The notes below the pieces were generated by a model that made no database searches, was not told where the DNA came from, and saw only the letters and a list, made by a program, of their open reading frames with translations. Below are positions 33,680 through 41,404 of a stretch of DNA of 45,053 nt, piece by piece; within the stretch, counting starts at the first letter, position 1; each line of letters opens with the position of its first letter. The stretch is taken from NCBI GenBank assembly GCA_030680175.1, contig JAUXWO010000054.1, forward strand, positions 1 to 45,053, read 5' to 3'. A program made the translations under genes and the position numbers. The stretch is from Vicinamibacterales bacterium (GTDB lineage: Bacteria > Acidobacteriota > Vicinamibacteria > Vicinamibacterales > UBA2999).

Positions 33680-33683
33680 GCGG

Positions 33684-35111
33684 CTAGGCTTCCGTCCGCA
33701 CGTACTCGAAGTCGATCGCCTGGCGGTTGATGCCGCGCGCCGGCGGGGCGATGTAGTTGGCGAACTTGCCGGGCTCGAACACCGGCGTGGCCTGAATGCT
33801 GCGCAGGTACGCCTTGTCGGCCGAGGTCGGCAGCCATTCGTGGTTGCGGCGCTCCCACTCGTCGGCGCTGATCGGGTGGCCGAGCGGGTCGAAGTGCTTG
33901 CCGGCGTAGACGCCGACGCGGCGGTTGAACTTGCGCGACGGCAGCAGGATGCGCTCCGACATGCCGTGCGCCTCGAGGACGCGCTTGTTCCAGCGGTCGA
34001 CGCCCGCCTGGCAGTCGCCGACGTACCAGTCGCGCAGCACCTCGTTGAGGGCGTTGCGCATCGGCACCTCCTGCTGGCTCATGCGGCCGCTCTCGTCGAG
34101 CATGTCGAGGATGTAGGTGTCGCTGGCCAGCACATGGTCGTCGGTGTACTTGTCCTCCTCCGCACGGCCCTTGAGGCCGTTGGCGAAGTAGGCGGCGGCG
34201 TTGCTCGAGACCTCGCTGCCGTGCAGGTCGAGGCTCTGGCTGAACCAGAAGTTGACGAACTTCTGGATGAGCGGGATGTCGATGCCGCCGAGCCTGCGCA
34301 CGTCGCCCGAGAAGCCCGACTCCTTCATCAGCTCGCACGTGCGTTCGAGGATGCGCGCGATGCCCGTCTCCCCCACGAACATGTGGTGCGCTTCCTCGGT
34401 CAGCATGAAGCGCGTGGTGCGCGCCAGCGGATCGAGCGAGCTCTCGGAGAGGGAGAGGAGCTGCGACTTGCCGTCACGGTCGGTGAACATCGTGAAGGCG
34501 AAGAAGTCGAGCCATGTGTCGATCGGCTCGTTGAACGCCTCGAGCATGCGCGGCGTGTCGGCGTTGCCGCTGTTGCGCTCGAGCAGCGCCTCGGCCTCGT
34601 CGCGGCCGTCACGGCCGAAGTAGGAGTGCAGCAGGTAGACCATCGCCCACAGGTGGCGCCCCTCCTCCACGTTCACCTGGAACAGGTTGCGGAGGTCGTA
34701 GAGGCTCGGGCAGTGCTGGCCGAGCTCGCGCTGCTGCTCGACCGACGCCGGCTCGGTGTCGCCCTGGACGACGATGAGGCGGCGGAGCGGGTTGCGGAAC
34801 TCGCCCGGCACTTCCTGCCAGGCGTCCTTGCCCTTGAAGTCGCCGAAGCCGATCTTGCGCTGCGGGGTGGGCTCGGCGAGGAAGATGCCCCAGCGGTACT
34901 CGGGCAGCTTCACGTAGTCGAAGTGGGCCCAGCCGGCGGCATCCACCGAGACGGCGGTGCGCAGGTAGACCTGGTGGTGCTGCTGGAAGCCCTGCGGCCC
35001 CATCTCGCGCCACCAGTCGAGGTACTTCGGCTGCCAGTGCTCGAGCGCCCGCTGCAGGCGCTTGTTGCCACCGAGGTCGACGTTGTTCGGAATGCGCTCG
35101 CTCGAGATCAT
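33684..35111 (-). CDS. boxB: Benzoyl-CoA 2,3-epoxidase oxygenase subunit
   Basis: The 475-residue chain matches BoxB: PNNVDLGGNKRLQRALEHWQPKYLDWWREMGPQG at the start, and two di-iron ligand stretches, NVEEGRHLWAMVYLLHSYFG and MLTEEAHHMFVGETGI. BoxB uses O2 and two electrons to make 2,3-epoxybenzoyl-CoA in the aerobic benzoate pathway. GGGGA lies about 7 bases before ATG 35111 and the boxC stop is 15 bases upstream. No boxA is seen in the window. Length is as in Azoarcus and Burkholderia BoxB. Confidence 0.95.
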   Translation of the reverse strand: MISSERIPNNVDLGGNKRLQRALEHWQPKYLDWWREMGPQGFQQHHQVYLRTAVSVDAAGWAHFDYVKLPEYRWGIFLAEPTPQRKIGFGDFKGKDAWQEVPGEFRNPLRRLIVVQGDTEPASVEQQRELGQHCPSLYDLRNLFQVNVEEGRHLWAMVYLLHSYFGRDGRDEAEALLERNSGNADTPRMLEAFNEPIDTWLDFFAFTMFTDRDGKSQLLSLSESSLDPLARTTRFMLTEEAHHMFVGETGIARILERTCELMKESGFSGDVRRLGGIDIPLIQKFVNFWFSQSLDLHGSEVSSNAAAYFANGLKGRAEEDKYTDDHVLASDTYILDMLDESGRMSQQEVPMRNALNEVLRDWYVGDCQAGVDRWNKRVLEAHGMSERILLPSRKFNRRVGVYAGKHFDPLGHPISADEWERRNHEWLPTSADKAYLRSIQATPVFEPGKFANYIAPPARGINRQAIDFEYVRTEA

Positions 35112-35126
35112 CGCGTGTCCCCTTCC

Positions 35127-36791
35127 CTACGTCCGCTTCCAGTCGAAGGACGGCCGGCCTTCGCGGCCGTAGACCATGAGGGCGCCGCGCTCCCCCACGG
35201 CGTTCGGCCGCTGGAAGATCCAGTTCTGCCACGCCGTCAGGCGGCCGAAGATCTTCGTCTCCATCGTCTCCGGCCCCGCGAACCGGAGGTTGGCTTCCAT
35301 GCCGGTCAGCGCATCCGGCGAGAAGCTCACGCGCTCCTCGATGGCCATGCGCACTTCGTCGTCCCAGTCGATGTCATCGGGGGACGAGAAGACCAGGCCC
35401 GCCTCGAGCGCGCCCGCCGCGTCGAAGGGCCCCTCGTGCGCGAGCGCCTTGCCGACGGACTCGGGCTCGCCGAGAAAGCGCGTCTCGAGGCGCGTGAGGC
35501 CGTTGCTCATCGGGTAGAGCCCGCCGCTGACCGCCGAGAGCTGCACGTGGTTCGGCGTGTCCGGGTCGTCGAGCATGTAGGCGCGATCCGCGGCCAGCAC
35601 CAGCTCGAAGAGCGTGCCGGCGAAGGCGTTGCCCGGCTCGACCAGCGCGAAGAAGGTCTTGGCCGTCAGGTCCACGCGCTTCAGCGTCCGCCGGATGAGG
35701 CCGGTGATCTCGCGCACGAGCCAGTGGCCCTTGTGCGCCAGCAGCGCGGCGTCCACGTCGAGCACGGCCTGCGGATCGCCGGTCGCGCGCAGCAGCACGG
35801 TGCCGATCTCCGGCTCGTTCAACCGCATCCGCAGCAGCGCATCGTCGAGTTCCCGGAAGGCCCGGATCGCCCAGGACTGGTCCCCGGCCGCGAGGAAGGC
35901 CTCCGGCGTCGTGGGCTGCGGCGCCTCCGGCGCGCTGATCGTCAGCGCGCAGAGGCGCTTGGCGCGGTCGATCTCCCCCGTGACGTACTTGTAGCGGATG
36001 GTATCGCCATCGATGACGGGCTCGAGCGGGCCGAAGGTGACGCCGGGGCCGCTCGCCGGCCGGTCCGACATCGCCGCCAGTTCCTGCACGCGCTTCTCGA
36101 CCGCCTCCTTGAACTGGCTGGTCGGACACACGGCGTCCACGAACCGGCCCTCGACCGCCCGCTTGCCACGGAGCCCCTCGGTGAGGGTGCTGAAGTGATC
36201 CGCGAGGTCGCGGCGCACCTTGCGCTTGTCGACGACGCGCGTGAGCCCCCCGGTGCCGGGGAGCACGCCGAGCAGCGGCGTCTCGGGCAGCGACACGGCC
36301 GCCGACCCGTCGTCCACCAGGTAGATCTCGTCGCAGGCCAGCGCCAGTTCATAACCGCCACCGGCACAGATGCCGTTGATGGCGGCCAGGAACTTGATGC
36401 CGCTGTTCGCGCTCATGTCCTCCATGCCGAGGCGCGTCTCGTTGGTGAACTTGCAGAAGTTCACCTTGAAGCCGTGGCCGGAGGTGCCGAGCATGAAGAT
36501 GTTGGCGCCGGCGCAGAAGATGCGCGGCTTGAGGCTGGTGAGGAGCACGGTGTGCACCTCGGGATGCTCGAAACGCAGGCGCTGCAGGGCGTCGGCCAGC
36601 TCGATGTCGACGCCGAGGTCGTACGAGTTCAGCTTGAGCTTGTAGTCGTCCGGACGCAGGCCGGCATCCTCGTCCACGTCCATGGCGAGCGTCGCCACCG
36701 GGCCGTCAAACGTGAGCTTCCAGTGCCGGTAGCGGTCGGGCGAGGTCTCGAACGAGACCGACGGGGACGGGGCGACGTGATCCACGGACAC
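35127..36791 (-). CDS. boxC: 2,3-epoxybenzoyl-CoA dihydrolase
   Basis: A two-part crotonase-superfamily protein of 554 residues. The first half has RIFCAGANIFML and NGICAGGGYELALACDEIYLVDD with [19 protein letters not shown]. The second half is the extra domain specific to BoxC (MRLNEPEIGTVLLRATGD and on to FGRLTAWQNWIFQRPNAVGERG). It hydrolyses the epoxide to 3,4-dehydroadipyl-CoA semialdehyde and formate. GTG 36791 or GTG 36785 could start; TGAGG fits the second better. It is the first gene of the leftward operon. Confidence 0.95.
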   Translation of the reverse strand: MSVDHVAPSPSVSFETSPDRYRHWKLTFDGPVATLAMDVDEDAGLRPDDYKLKLNSYDLGVDIELADALQRLRFEHPEVHTVLLTSLKPRIFCAGANIFMLGTSGHGFKVNFCKFTNETRLGMEDMSANSGIKFLAAINGICAGGGYELALACDEIYLVDDGSAAVSLPETPLLGVLPGTGGLTRVVDKRKVRRDLADHFSTLTEGLRGKRAVEGRFVDAVCPTSQFKEAVEKRVQELAAMSDRPASGPGVTFGPLEPVIDGDTIRYKYVTGEIDRAKRLCALTISAPEAPQPTTPEAFLAAGDQSWAIRAFRELDDALLRMRLNEPEIGTVLLRATGDPQAVLDVDAALLAHKGHWLVREITGLIRRTLKRVDLTAKTFFALVEPGNAFAGTLFELVLAADRAYMLDDPDTPNHVQLSAVSGGLYPMSNGLTRLETRFLGEPESVGKALAHEGPFDAAGALEAGLVFSSPDDIDWDDEVRMAIEERVSFSPDALTGMEANLRFAGPETMETKIFGRLTAWQNWIFQRPNAVGERGALMVYGREGRPSFDWKRT

Positions 36792-36838
36792 CTCAGATCA
36801 AGTTCAAAGTTCGGAGTTCACCGGTCAAAGTTTCCCGA

Positions 36839-36880
36839 AGTCTACACCAATTTAAACGAGCGTTCAAATCGTGGTAGACT
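36839..36880. promoter_or_regulatory. Mirror-symmetric divergent promoters with a TetR operator
   Basis: The 20-bp imperfect palindrome ATTTAAACGAGCGTTCAAAT occupies 36850-36869. Leftward to boxC: TTGAAC (36867-36862), 17-base spacer, TAGACT (36844-36839). Rightward to tetR: TTAAAC (36852-36857), 17-base spacer, TAGACT (36875-36880). All four hexamers are placed as exact mirror images about 36859/36860, and the operator covers both -35 boxes, so one repressor dimer could shut both promoters. Confidence 0.8.
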
Positions 36881-36889
36881 CCGCTTCAC

Positions 36890-37486
36890 ATGGCCAGAAT
36901 CCCGGCGACGACGACGGACCGGCGGGTGGAGATTCTGAAGAGCGCGGCGGCCGCGTTCCGGCGGCGGGGGTACCACGGCGCCAGCGTGGACGAGATCGCC
37001 TCGGCGCTCGAGATGACGAAGGGGAATCTGTACTACTACTTCCAGAACAAGGAAGAGATCCTCTTCGCCTGCCACGACTACTCGCTCGACATCCTGCTCA
37101 GCCTGCTGGCCGAGGTGCAGGCCGAACCGTCGCGGCCCGACGAGAAGCTCCGGCGCCTGGTGCTGGCCTTCGTCTCGATCCTGCTCGACGAACTCCAGGG
37201 CACGGCGCTCACGCTCGACCTGCAGGCGCTCTCGCCGCCGCTGCTCGAGAAGGTGATCGCCAAGCGCGACGTCTTCGATCAGGGCATGCGCGCGATCATC
37301 CAGCAGGGGATCGACGACGGGCTCTTCGCGCCCGGCGACCCGAAGATGCTCAGCTTCGCGATGCTGGGGGCGGTCAACTGGATCACGAAGTGGTTCGACC
37401 CGGCCGGTCCGATGACCTCCGATCAGATCGGCGACGCGTTCGCCGACTACCTCGTCGGCGGCCTGGCCCGGCCCCGCCCCTACTGA
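36890..37486 (+). CDS. TetR/AcrR family regulator of the box genes
   Basis: The HTH is complete (ILKSAAAAFRRRGYHGASVDEIASALEMTKGNLYYYFQNKEEIL). The 150-residue ligand domain is like those of acyl-CoA-responsive TetR repressors. It diverges from boxC across a shared operator, so it probably represses both and is released by an aromatic acyl-CoA (inference). A TAGACT ends 9 bases before the ATG. Its last 7 bases overlap the convergent metallo-hydrolase gene. Confidence 0.92.
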   Translation: MARIPATTTDRRVEILKSAAAAFRRRGYHGASVDEIASALEMTKGNLYYYFQNKEEILFACHDYSLDILLSLLAEVQAEPSRPDEKLRRLVLAFVSILLDELQGTALTLDLQALSPPLLEKVIAKRDVFDQGMRAIIQQGIDDGLFAPGDPKMLSFAMLGAVNWITKWFDPAGPMTSDQIGDAFADYLVGGLARPRPY

Positions 37487-38175
37487 GCGGTCTCGCCGGG
37501 CTTCAGCCGCAGCACCGCGATCCCACTCCCCGCCAGGAGCGCCTCGAGCTGGTCGGGGGTACCGGTCAGCATCGGGAAGGTGCCGAAGTGCATCGGCACC
37601 ACCTGCTTCACGCCCAGCCAGCGCGCGGCCATCGCGGCCGTGTCAGGCCCCATGGTGAACCGGTCGCCAATGGGAAGAAACGCGATGTCCGGCTTGTAGA
37701 GCTCCGCGATGAGCTTCATGTCGCCGAAGAGACCCGTGTCGCCGGCGTAGTAGATCACCTGCCCGTTCTCGAGGGTGATCACGAACCCCGCAGGCTCCCC
37801 GAGATACACGACCCCGTTGTCGTCGAAGCTGCTGCTGTGCACCGCTTCAGTCATCGTGATGCGGAGGCCCGCCGCGTGGATCGTGCCGCCCTTGTTCATG
37901 GGCTCCACGTGCTGCACGCCCTTCGTGCCCAGCCACGTCACCACCTCCCAACAGCCCACCACCGTCGCGCCAGTGGCCTTCGCCATCGCCGCCGCATCGG
38001 TGATGTGATCGCTGTGCCCATGTGAGACGAGGATGAGGTCCGCGGCCTTCGGCGTCATCCCGGCCGGAAACGACGGGTTGCCGGTGTACCACGGATCGAA
38101 CAACAAAGTCTTGCCGCCAGGCGTCTTCAGTTCGAAGGCGGAGTGGCCGAGGAAGGTGATGGAGAGGTTCTGCAT
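37480..38175 (-). CDS. UPF0173-type metal-dependent hydrolase
   Basis: The metallo-beta-lactamase fold is shown by LVSHGHSDHITD (metal ligands), YYAGDTGLFGDM and VPMHFGTFPMLT in the order typical of UPF0173/UlaG-like hydrolases. The 231-residue length is normal. The substrate is unknown. Repeats of the GATCACCA family start at the base before ATG 38175, so its 5' region is made of repeat DNA. It is convergent with, and overlaps, the tetR gene. Confidence 0.9.
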   Translation of the reverse strand: MQNLSITFLGHSAFELKTPGGKTLLFDPWYTGNPSFPAGMTPKAADLILVSHGHSDHITDAAAMAKATGATVVGCWEVVTWLGTKGVQHVEPMNKGGTIHAAGLRITMTEAVHSSSFDDNGVVYLGEPAGFVITLENGQVIYYAGDTGLFGDMKLIAELYKPDIAFLPIGDRFTMGPDTAAMAARWLGVKQVVPMHFGTFPMLTGTPDQLEALLAGSGIAVLRLKPGETAQ

Positions 38176-38345
38176 CTGGTGATCTCGTGATGTGGTGATG
38201 TGGTGATCTGATGTCAGATGTGACGACCTCGGAGATCTAGCTTCTGATCTTCAGATGTCTCGAGCTGGGATGTGGCGATCTTCTGATGTGCGATGTGCGA
38301 TGTGCGATGTGTGATGTGTGATGTGCGATGTGTGATGTGGCGATC
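38176..38345. repeat. GATCACCA/GTGATG word array
   Basis: A run of 7-9 bp words (TGGTGATC, GTGATGTG, GCGATGTG) fills the gap between the metallo-hydrolase start and the four-helix-bundle gene end. The left part (38173-38204) is the inverse of the array at about 39040-39071. Eight or more near-identical GATGTGC/T words lie in tandem at about 38285-38340. Confidence 0.85.
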
Positions 38346-38357
38346 TCAGGGTGTGGC

Positions 38358-38762
38358 CTACTTTGACCGGGTGGCGGCTGACGCGCGATGTCGGTTGCGG
38401 GCCGTGCGGTAGGCGGCGGCGAAGATGGCTCGCAACTCCGTGGCTTCCTGATACAGCCGGTCGACCAGTGGTCCTGCGGCGAGGGACGTGCCGGCGATGA
38501 ACTCCAGCCAGTAGACGGCCTCGTCGACCTCCTCGACGACCAGGCCGAGCTTGGCGATGAACTCCGCTCGGGAGCGGGCGCGGCCTGATGCCCGGTAGTT
38601 TGCCCCGACTGAGGTGGCGCAGTCCAGCAGTTGGTCGGCGGGGCGGCGCCCGCCCTCGCGTGGCCTCACGAGGGCCGACAGGGCGAACACCTCCCGCCCG
38701 AACGCCGCGCTCCGCTCCTCCAGGTCCTCTCGCGTCATGCCCCTTTCGGGTGCATCCGGCAT
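38358..38762 (-). CDS. Four-helix bundle protein (S23/IVP-like)
   Basis: The 134-residue product matches the four-helix bundle (23S rRNA intervening-sequence protein) family: REVFALSALVRPREGGRRPADQLLDCATSVGANYRASGRARSRAEFIAKLGLVVEEVDEAVYWLEF, with the ANYRAS and EEADE-type motifs. The family's function is unknown; members occur in rRNA intervening sequences and elsewhere in genomes. ATG 38762 or ATG 38738 could start; neither has a strong ribosome-binding site. The gene is bracketed by inverted GATCACCA arrays. Confidence 0.85.
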   Translation of the reverse strand: MPDAPERGMTREDLEERSAAFGREVFALSALVRPREGGRRPADQLLDCATSVGANYRASGRARSRAEFIAKLGLVVEEVDEAVYWLEFIAGTSLAAGPLVDRLYQEATELRAIFAAAYRTARNRHRASAATRSK

Positions 38763-38877
38763 GCCGCACGAAATCACTCGGCAATCCGCCACTCCCCCGC
38801 TCAGGAGGCCCCAATCGACGCAGCTTCTGCCACCCCACGCCGCCCGCCGCCCGCAGATTCTGCCCACATCGTCAACG

Positions 38878-38990
38878 GGCGGCGGCACGAGGGTGGGCGG
38901 CGGCACGAGGGTGGGGGGCGGCACGGCGATGGTCTGGAGGTACGGCGATGGCCCGGGATACGGCGATGGCCCGGGGCAAGGCGATGGACA
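38878..38990. repeat. 18-bp tandem repeats, two related blocks
   Basis: Block A repeats an 18-bp unit (core CGGCGGCACGAGGGTGG at 38880 and 38898, a degenerate third copy after). Block B repeats another 18-bp unit (core TACGGCGATGGCCCGGG at 38941 and 38959, a degenerate third at 38977). No gene is seen in 38763-39112. Confidence 0.85.
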
Positions 38991-39019
38991 TCATGAGATC
39001 AGAAGATAGATTCCTGAAG

Positions 39020-39075
39020 ATTGGCACATCGACACATCCATCACCACATCACCACATCACGAGATCACCAGATTC
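39020..39075. repeat. GATCACCA word array upstream of lipA
   Basis: CACCACATCACGAGATCACC at about 39049-39068 is repeated at about 42620-42640 and, inverted, at about 38175-38200. It lies just upstream of the lipA promoter. Confidence 0.8.
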
Positions 39076-39097
39076 TCCATCTGCCGATCTATGTTGT

Positions 39098-39103
39098 TAC
39101 ACT
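39098..39103 (+). promoter_or_regulatory. -10-like TACACT for lipA
   Basis: TACACT ends 9 bases before ATG 39113, with AGAGG between. The spacing matches that before the thioesterase and tetR genes. Confidence 0.4.
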
Positions 39104-39112
39104 AGAGGCAGC

Positions 39113-40012
39113 ATGATTGAAGCTCCCTTGCAGTTCGTGCGCCCGCGTGAGCCCAAGCCCGACTGGCTGAAGGTGCGCGCGCCCGGGTCGGAGAACTACC
39201 TCCGGCTCAAGGGCATCATGCAGGACCTGAAGCTGAACACGGTCTGCGAGGACGCGCACTGTCCGAACATCGGCGAGTGCTGGAACCACGGCACGGCCAC
39301 GTTCATGATCCTCGGCGACATCTGCACGCGGGCCTGCGCCTACTGCGCCGTCGCCCACGGCAAGCCCGCCGCGCTCGACATCGACGAACCGCGCCGCGTC
39401 GGCGAGGCGGTCGAACGGATGGCGCTCAAGTACGCCGTGATCACGTCGGTGGATCGCGACGACTTGAAGGACGGCGGCGCCGGGATCTTTGCCGAGACGA
39501 TCCGCGACATCAAGACCCGGATGCCCGAGTGCCGCGTCGAGGTGCTCATTCCCGACTTCAAGGGCGAACGCGCGCCGCTCGAGACGGTGCTCGATGCGAA
39601 GCCCGACGTGCTGAACCACAACACCGAGACGGTGCCGCGCCTCTACCGCATGGCGCGATCCGGCGGGAAATACACGCGCACGCTCGAATTGCTCGACCGC
39701 GCCCGCACCTATGCCCCCACGATCGCGACGAAGACAGGGCTGATGGTCGGACTCGGCGAGGAGCCCGACGAACTCGTCCAGGTCTTCCAGGATCTGCGGG
39801 GCGTCGGCGTGTCGATCCTCACGATCGGCCAGTACCTGCGGCCCTCACCCGACCACGCCGTGATGACGCGCTACTACCACCCCGACGAGTTCAGGGACCT
39901 CAAGCGCATCGCACTCGGCCTGGGCTTCGTCCACGTCGAAGCCGGCCCGCTCGTCCGCAGCTCCTACCACGCCCACGAACAGGCAGATGCGTTTGCGGCC
40001 AGCACCAGATAG
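39113..40012 (+). CDS. lipA: Lipoyl synthase
   Basis: A radical-SAM enzyme of 299 residues that inserts sulfur at C6 and C8 of protein-bound octanoyl groups. Both cluster motifs are present: the auxiliary cluster CEDAHCPNIGEC and the SAM cluster CTRACAYC. The C-terminal RSSYHA, whose Ser ligates the auxiliary cluster, is intact. ATG 39113 is chosen (AGAGG upstream); longer frames upstream read through repeats. The stop codon is formed in an AGATAGATAG repeat. E3 and E2 of a lipoyl-dependent complex lie 2.6 kb away. Confidence 0.96.
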   Translation: MIEAPLQFVRPREPKPDWLKVRAPGSENYLRLKGIMQDLKLNTVCEDAHCPNIGECWNHGTATFMILGDICTRACAYCAVAHGKPAALDIDEPRRVGEAVERMALKYAVITSVDRDDLKDGGAGIFAETIRDIKTRMPECRVEVLIPDFKGERAPLETVLDAKPDVLNHNTETVPRLYRMARSGGKYTRTLELLDRARTYAPTIATKTGLMVGLGEEPDELVQVFQDLRGVGVSILTIGQYLRPSPDHAVMTRYYHPDEFRDLKRIALGLGFVHVEAGPLVRSSYHAHEQADAFAASTR

Positions 40013-40021
40013 ATAGATCAC

Positions 40022-40182
40022 AGATAGATGCATCTGGCGCTCTCGTGATGTCGTGATGTGGTGATCGGATGTGTGATGTCACGATCGCCAGCGCCCCACA
40101 TCAACAGATAGATCACCACGTCGGACATCCGACATTCCATCATCCGATCACCACGTCACGAGATCATCAGATGCATCTATCT
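40022..40182. repeat. GATCACCA inverted-arm element after lipA
   Basis: Left arm 40022-40080 and right arm 40124-40182 are inverse copies with scattered differences (both read AGATAGATGCATCT at their outer ends, then CTCGTGA, GTGGTGATCGGATG words). The loop region holds CATCAACAG. It fills 40013-40224 with no gene. Confidence 0.85.
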
Positions 40183-40224
40183 GGTGATCGGCGATCTATG
40201 TGGTGATCTTGTGGATCTACCTCT

Positions 40225-40611
40225 CTACCAGGCCGTCCGCGCCGGGTACTGTGTTACCAGCGGGTCTGGCGTGAGGATCGTCAGACCATGCACGATGGCC
40301 TGCGCCACCAGCATGCGGTCGAACGGGTCGCGGTGGATCGGCGGCAGCCGTGTGACATGCAGCGCCGAGGCTTCGTCGATGGGCAGCGACGTCAGGCCAT
40401 GCGCGTCACGCTGGGCGGACACGAAGCGGTCGGGCGGCGCCGGCAGCGGCAACCGCCCGCCCTGATGTTTGAGCGCGATCTCCCAGGCCGAGGCGGCGCT
40501 CAGGAACACCTCGGTCGCCGGATCCTGGAAGATGTCGCGCACGCGCACCGGCACGCGCGGGGAGCCGGCGACGATCCAGAGGAACGTGCAGGTGTCGAGC
40601 AGGACCTTCAC
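40225..40611 (-). CDS. PIN-domain toxin (VapC-like)
   Basis: A PIN-fold RNase of 128 residues with the catalytic acids visible at LLDTCTFLW, SAWEIALKH, HRDPFDRMLVAQA and ILTPDPLV. The HxDPFDR form is common in the COG3744 PIN group paired with Phd-type antitoxins. It overlaps the antitoxin gene by 4 bases (ATGA). The toxin would cut RNA, often tRNA. Confidence 0.92.
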   Translation of the reverse strand: MKVLLDTCTFLWIVAGSPRVPVRVRDIFQDPATEVFLSAASAWEIALKHQGGRLPLPAPPDRFVSAQRDAHGLTSLPIDEASALHVTRLPPIHRDPFDRMLVAQAIVHGLTILTPDPLVTQYPARTAW

Positions 40612-40988
40612 GAGCGCCGCTTCCCCTGCGTCGGCTGGCGCCGGCCTTCGTCTGACGACGGTGGATCGTCTGCCGTTGACGCCGGCGGGCCGTACTCGAC
40701 GCCTGACTCCGCGACGTGCATGGCGCTCCCGCCCTCGCCCGCCTCCACGCCGTAGAACGAGTCGACATCCTCGTCCAGCAGGGGCTCGAAGAAGCTGTCG
40801 GGAACCTCGAAGCTCCCGGCCGCCAGGCCAAACGGCCGGCGAGCGATCCGCGCCACCGCCACCGCCCGCAGCTCCGCCACGGGCCGGTTGTGCTTGCAGA
40901 TCACGACCGACTCCCCAGCGGCCACCAGCGCGAGGTAGTGGGAAAGCCGAGCCTTGGCCTCGTTAATATTGACCGTAATCATGGTCAT
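40608..40988 (-). CDS. Phd/YefM-type antitoxin
   Basis: The N-terminal 60 residues (TVNINEAKARLSHYLALVAAGESVVICKHNRPVAELRAV) are a clear Phd/YefM DNA-binding domain. The C-terminal part, which should wrap the PIN toxin, is 126 residues in total and longer than usual, with an acidic and Pro/Arg-rich end. ATG 40988 or ATG 40982 could start it. Inverted GGTCA words overlap these start codons and are a likely auto-operator. Confidence 0.9.
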   Translation of the reverse strand: MTMITVNINEAKARLSHYLALVAAGESVVICKHNRPVAELRAVAVARIARRPFGLAAGSFEVPDSFFEPLLDEDVDSFYGVEAGEGGSAMHVAESGVEYGPPASTADDPPSSDEGRRQPTQGKRRS

Positions 40989-40998
40989 AATTCTGACC
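40983..40998. promoter_or_regulatory. Candidate antitoxin operator GGTCATAATTCTGACC
   Basis: A 5-bp inverted repeat GGTCA / TGACC with a 6-base centre lies across the antitoxin start. A third half-site GACC occurs at about 40972. Phd-type antitoxins usually bind palindromes near their own start. Confidence 0.5.
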
Positions 40999-41054
40999 CT
41001 AACATGGGGACAAGTCCAGGGCTTTCCCAGCGACAATGCGCGTTCGAAATGGGC

Positions 41055-41082
41055 TTGACTTACTACATGTAAGATCGATAAT
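41055..41082 (+). promoter_or_regulatory. PadR promoter TTGACT-N16-GATAAT with internal operator
   Basis: TTGACT (41055-41060) and GATAAT (41077-41082) are 16 apart. Between them lies CTTAC-TACAT-GTAAG (41059-41073), a palindrome like known PadR-family sites, so binding would block polymerase. The ATG at 41090 is 7 bases beyond the -10. Confidence 0.65.
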
Positions 41083-41089
41083 TGCAGCC

Positions 41090-41404
41090 ATGAACGGCGC
41101 TCTTCCACGCTTGTCCCAGACCGAGCGGATCATCCTCGAGTTGTTGGTGGCGGAGGACGAGGCGTTCGGGTTGCAGCTGGTCCAGCAGTCTGGCGGACGT
41201 CTCAAGCGGGGCACGGTGTACGTCACGCTGGGCCGGATGCAGGAGAAGGGCTACCTCGAGTCGCGCCAGGAGGCACTGTCCGAGGGGGCCATCGGCCTGC
41301 CGCGCCGCCTCTATCGACCGACGGCCTACGCCCTGCGCGTGCTCGACGCGTGGCGCGCCGCCGAGCGTGTGATGGCGGGCACCGCCCAACTGCAGGAGAG
41401 TTGA
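41090..41404 (+). CDS. PadR family transcriptional regulator
   Basis: A short PadR winged-helix protein of 104 residues: LSQTERIILELLVAEDEAFGLQLVQQSGGRLKRGTVYVTLGRMQEKGYLESRQE, then PRRLYRPTAYALRVLDAWRAAE. PadR proteins respond to phenolics or to membrane stress. ATG 41090 sits behind a strong promoter and operator; the frame's earlier start 41036 is upstream of that promoter. It shares one base with the next gene (TGATG). Confidence 0.92.
   Translation: MNGALPRLSQTERIILELLVAEDEAFGLQLVQQSGGRLKRGTVYVTLGRMQEKGYLESRQEALSEGAIGLPRRLYRPTAYALRVLDAWRAAERVMAGTAQLQES

Noticed and set aside
33678-36938. 1086-residue frame antisense to the box genes
   Set aside because: It is an effect of high GC at third positions. 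BoxB, BoxC and hydratase motifs on the other strand are unmistakable.
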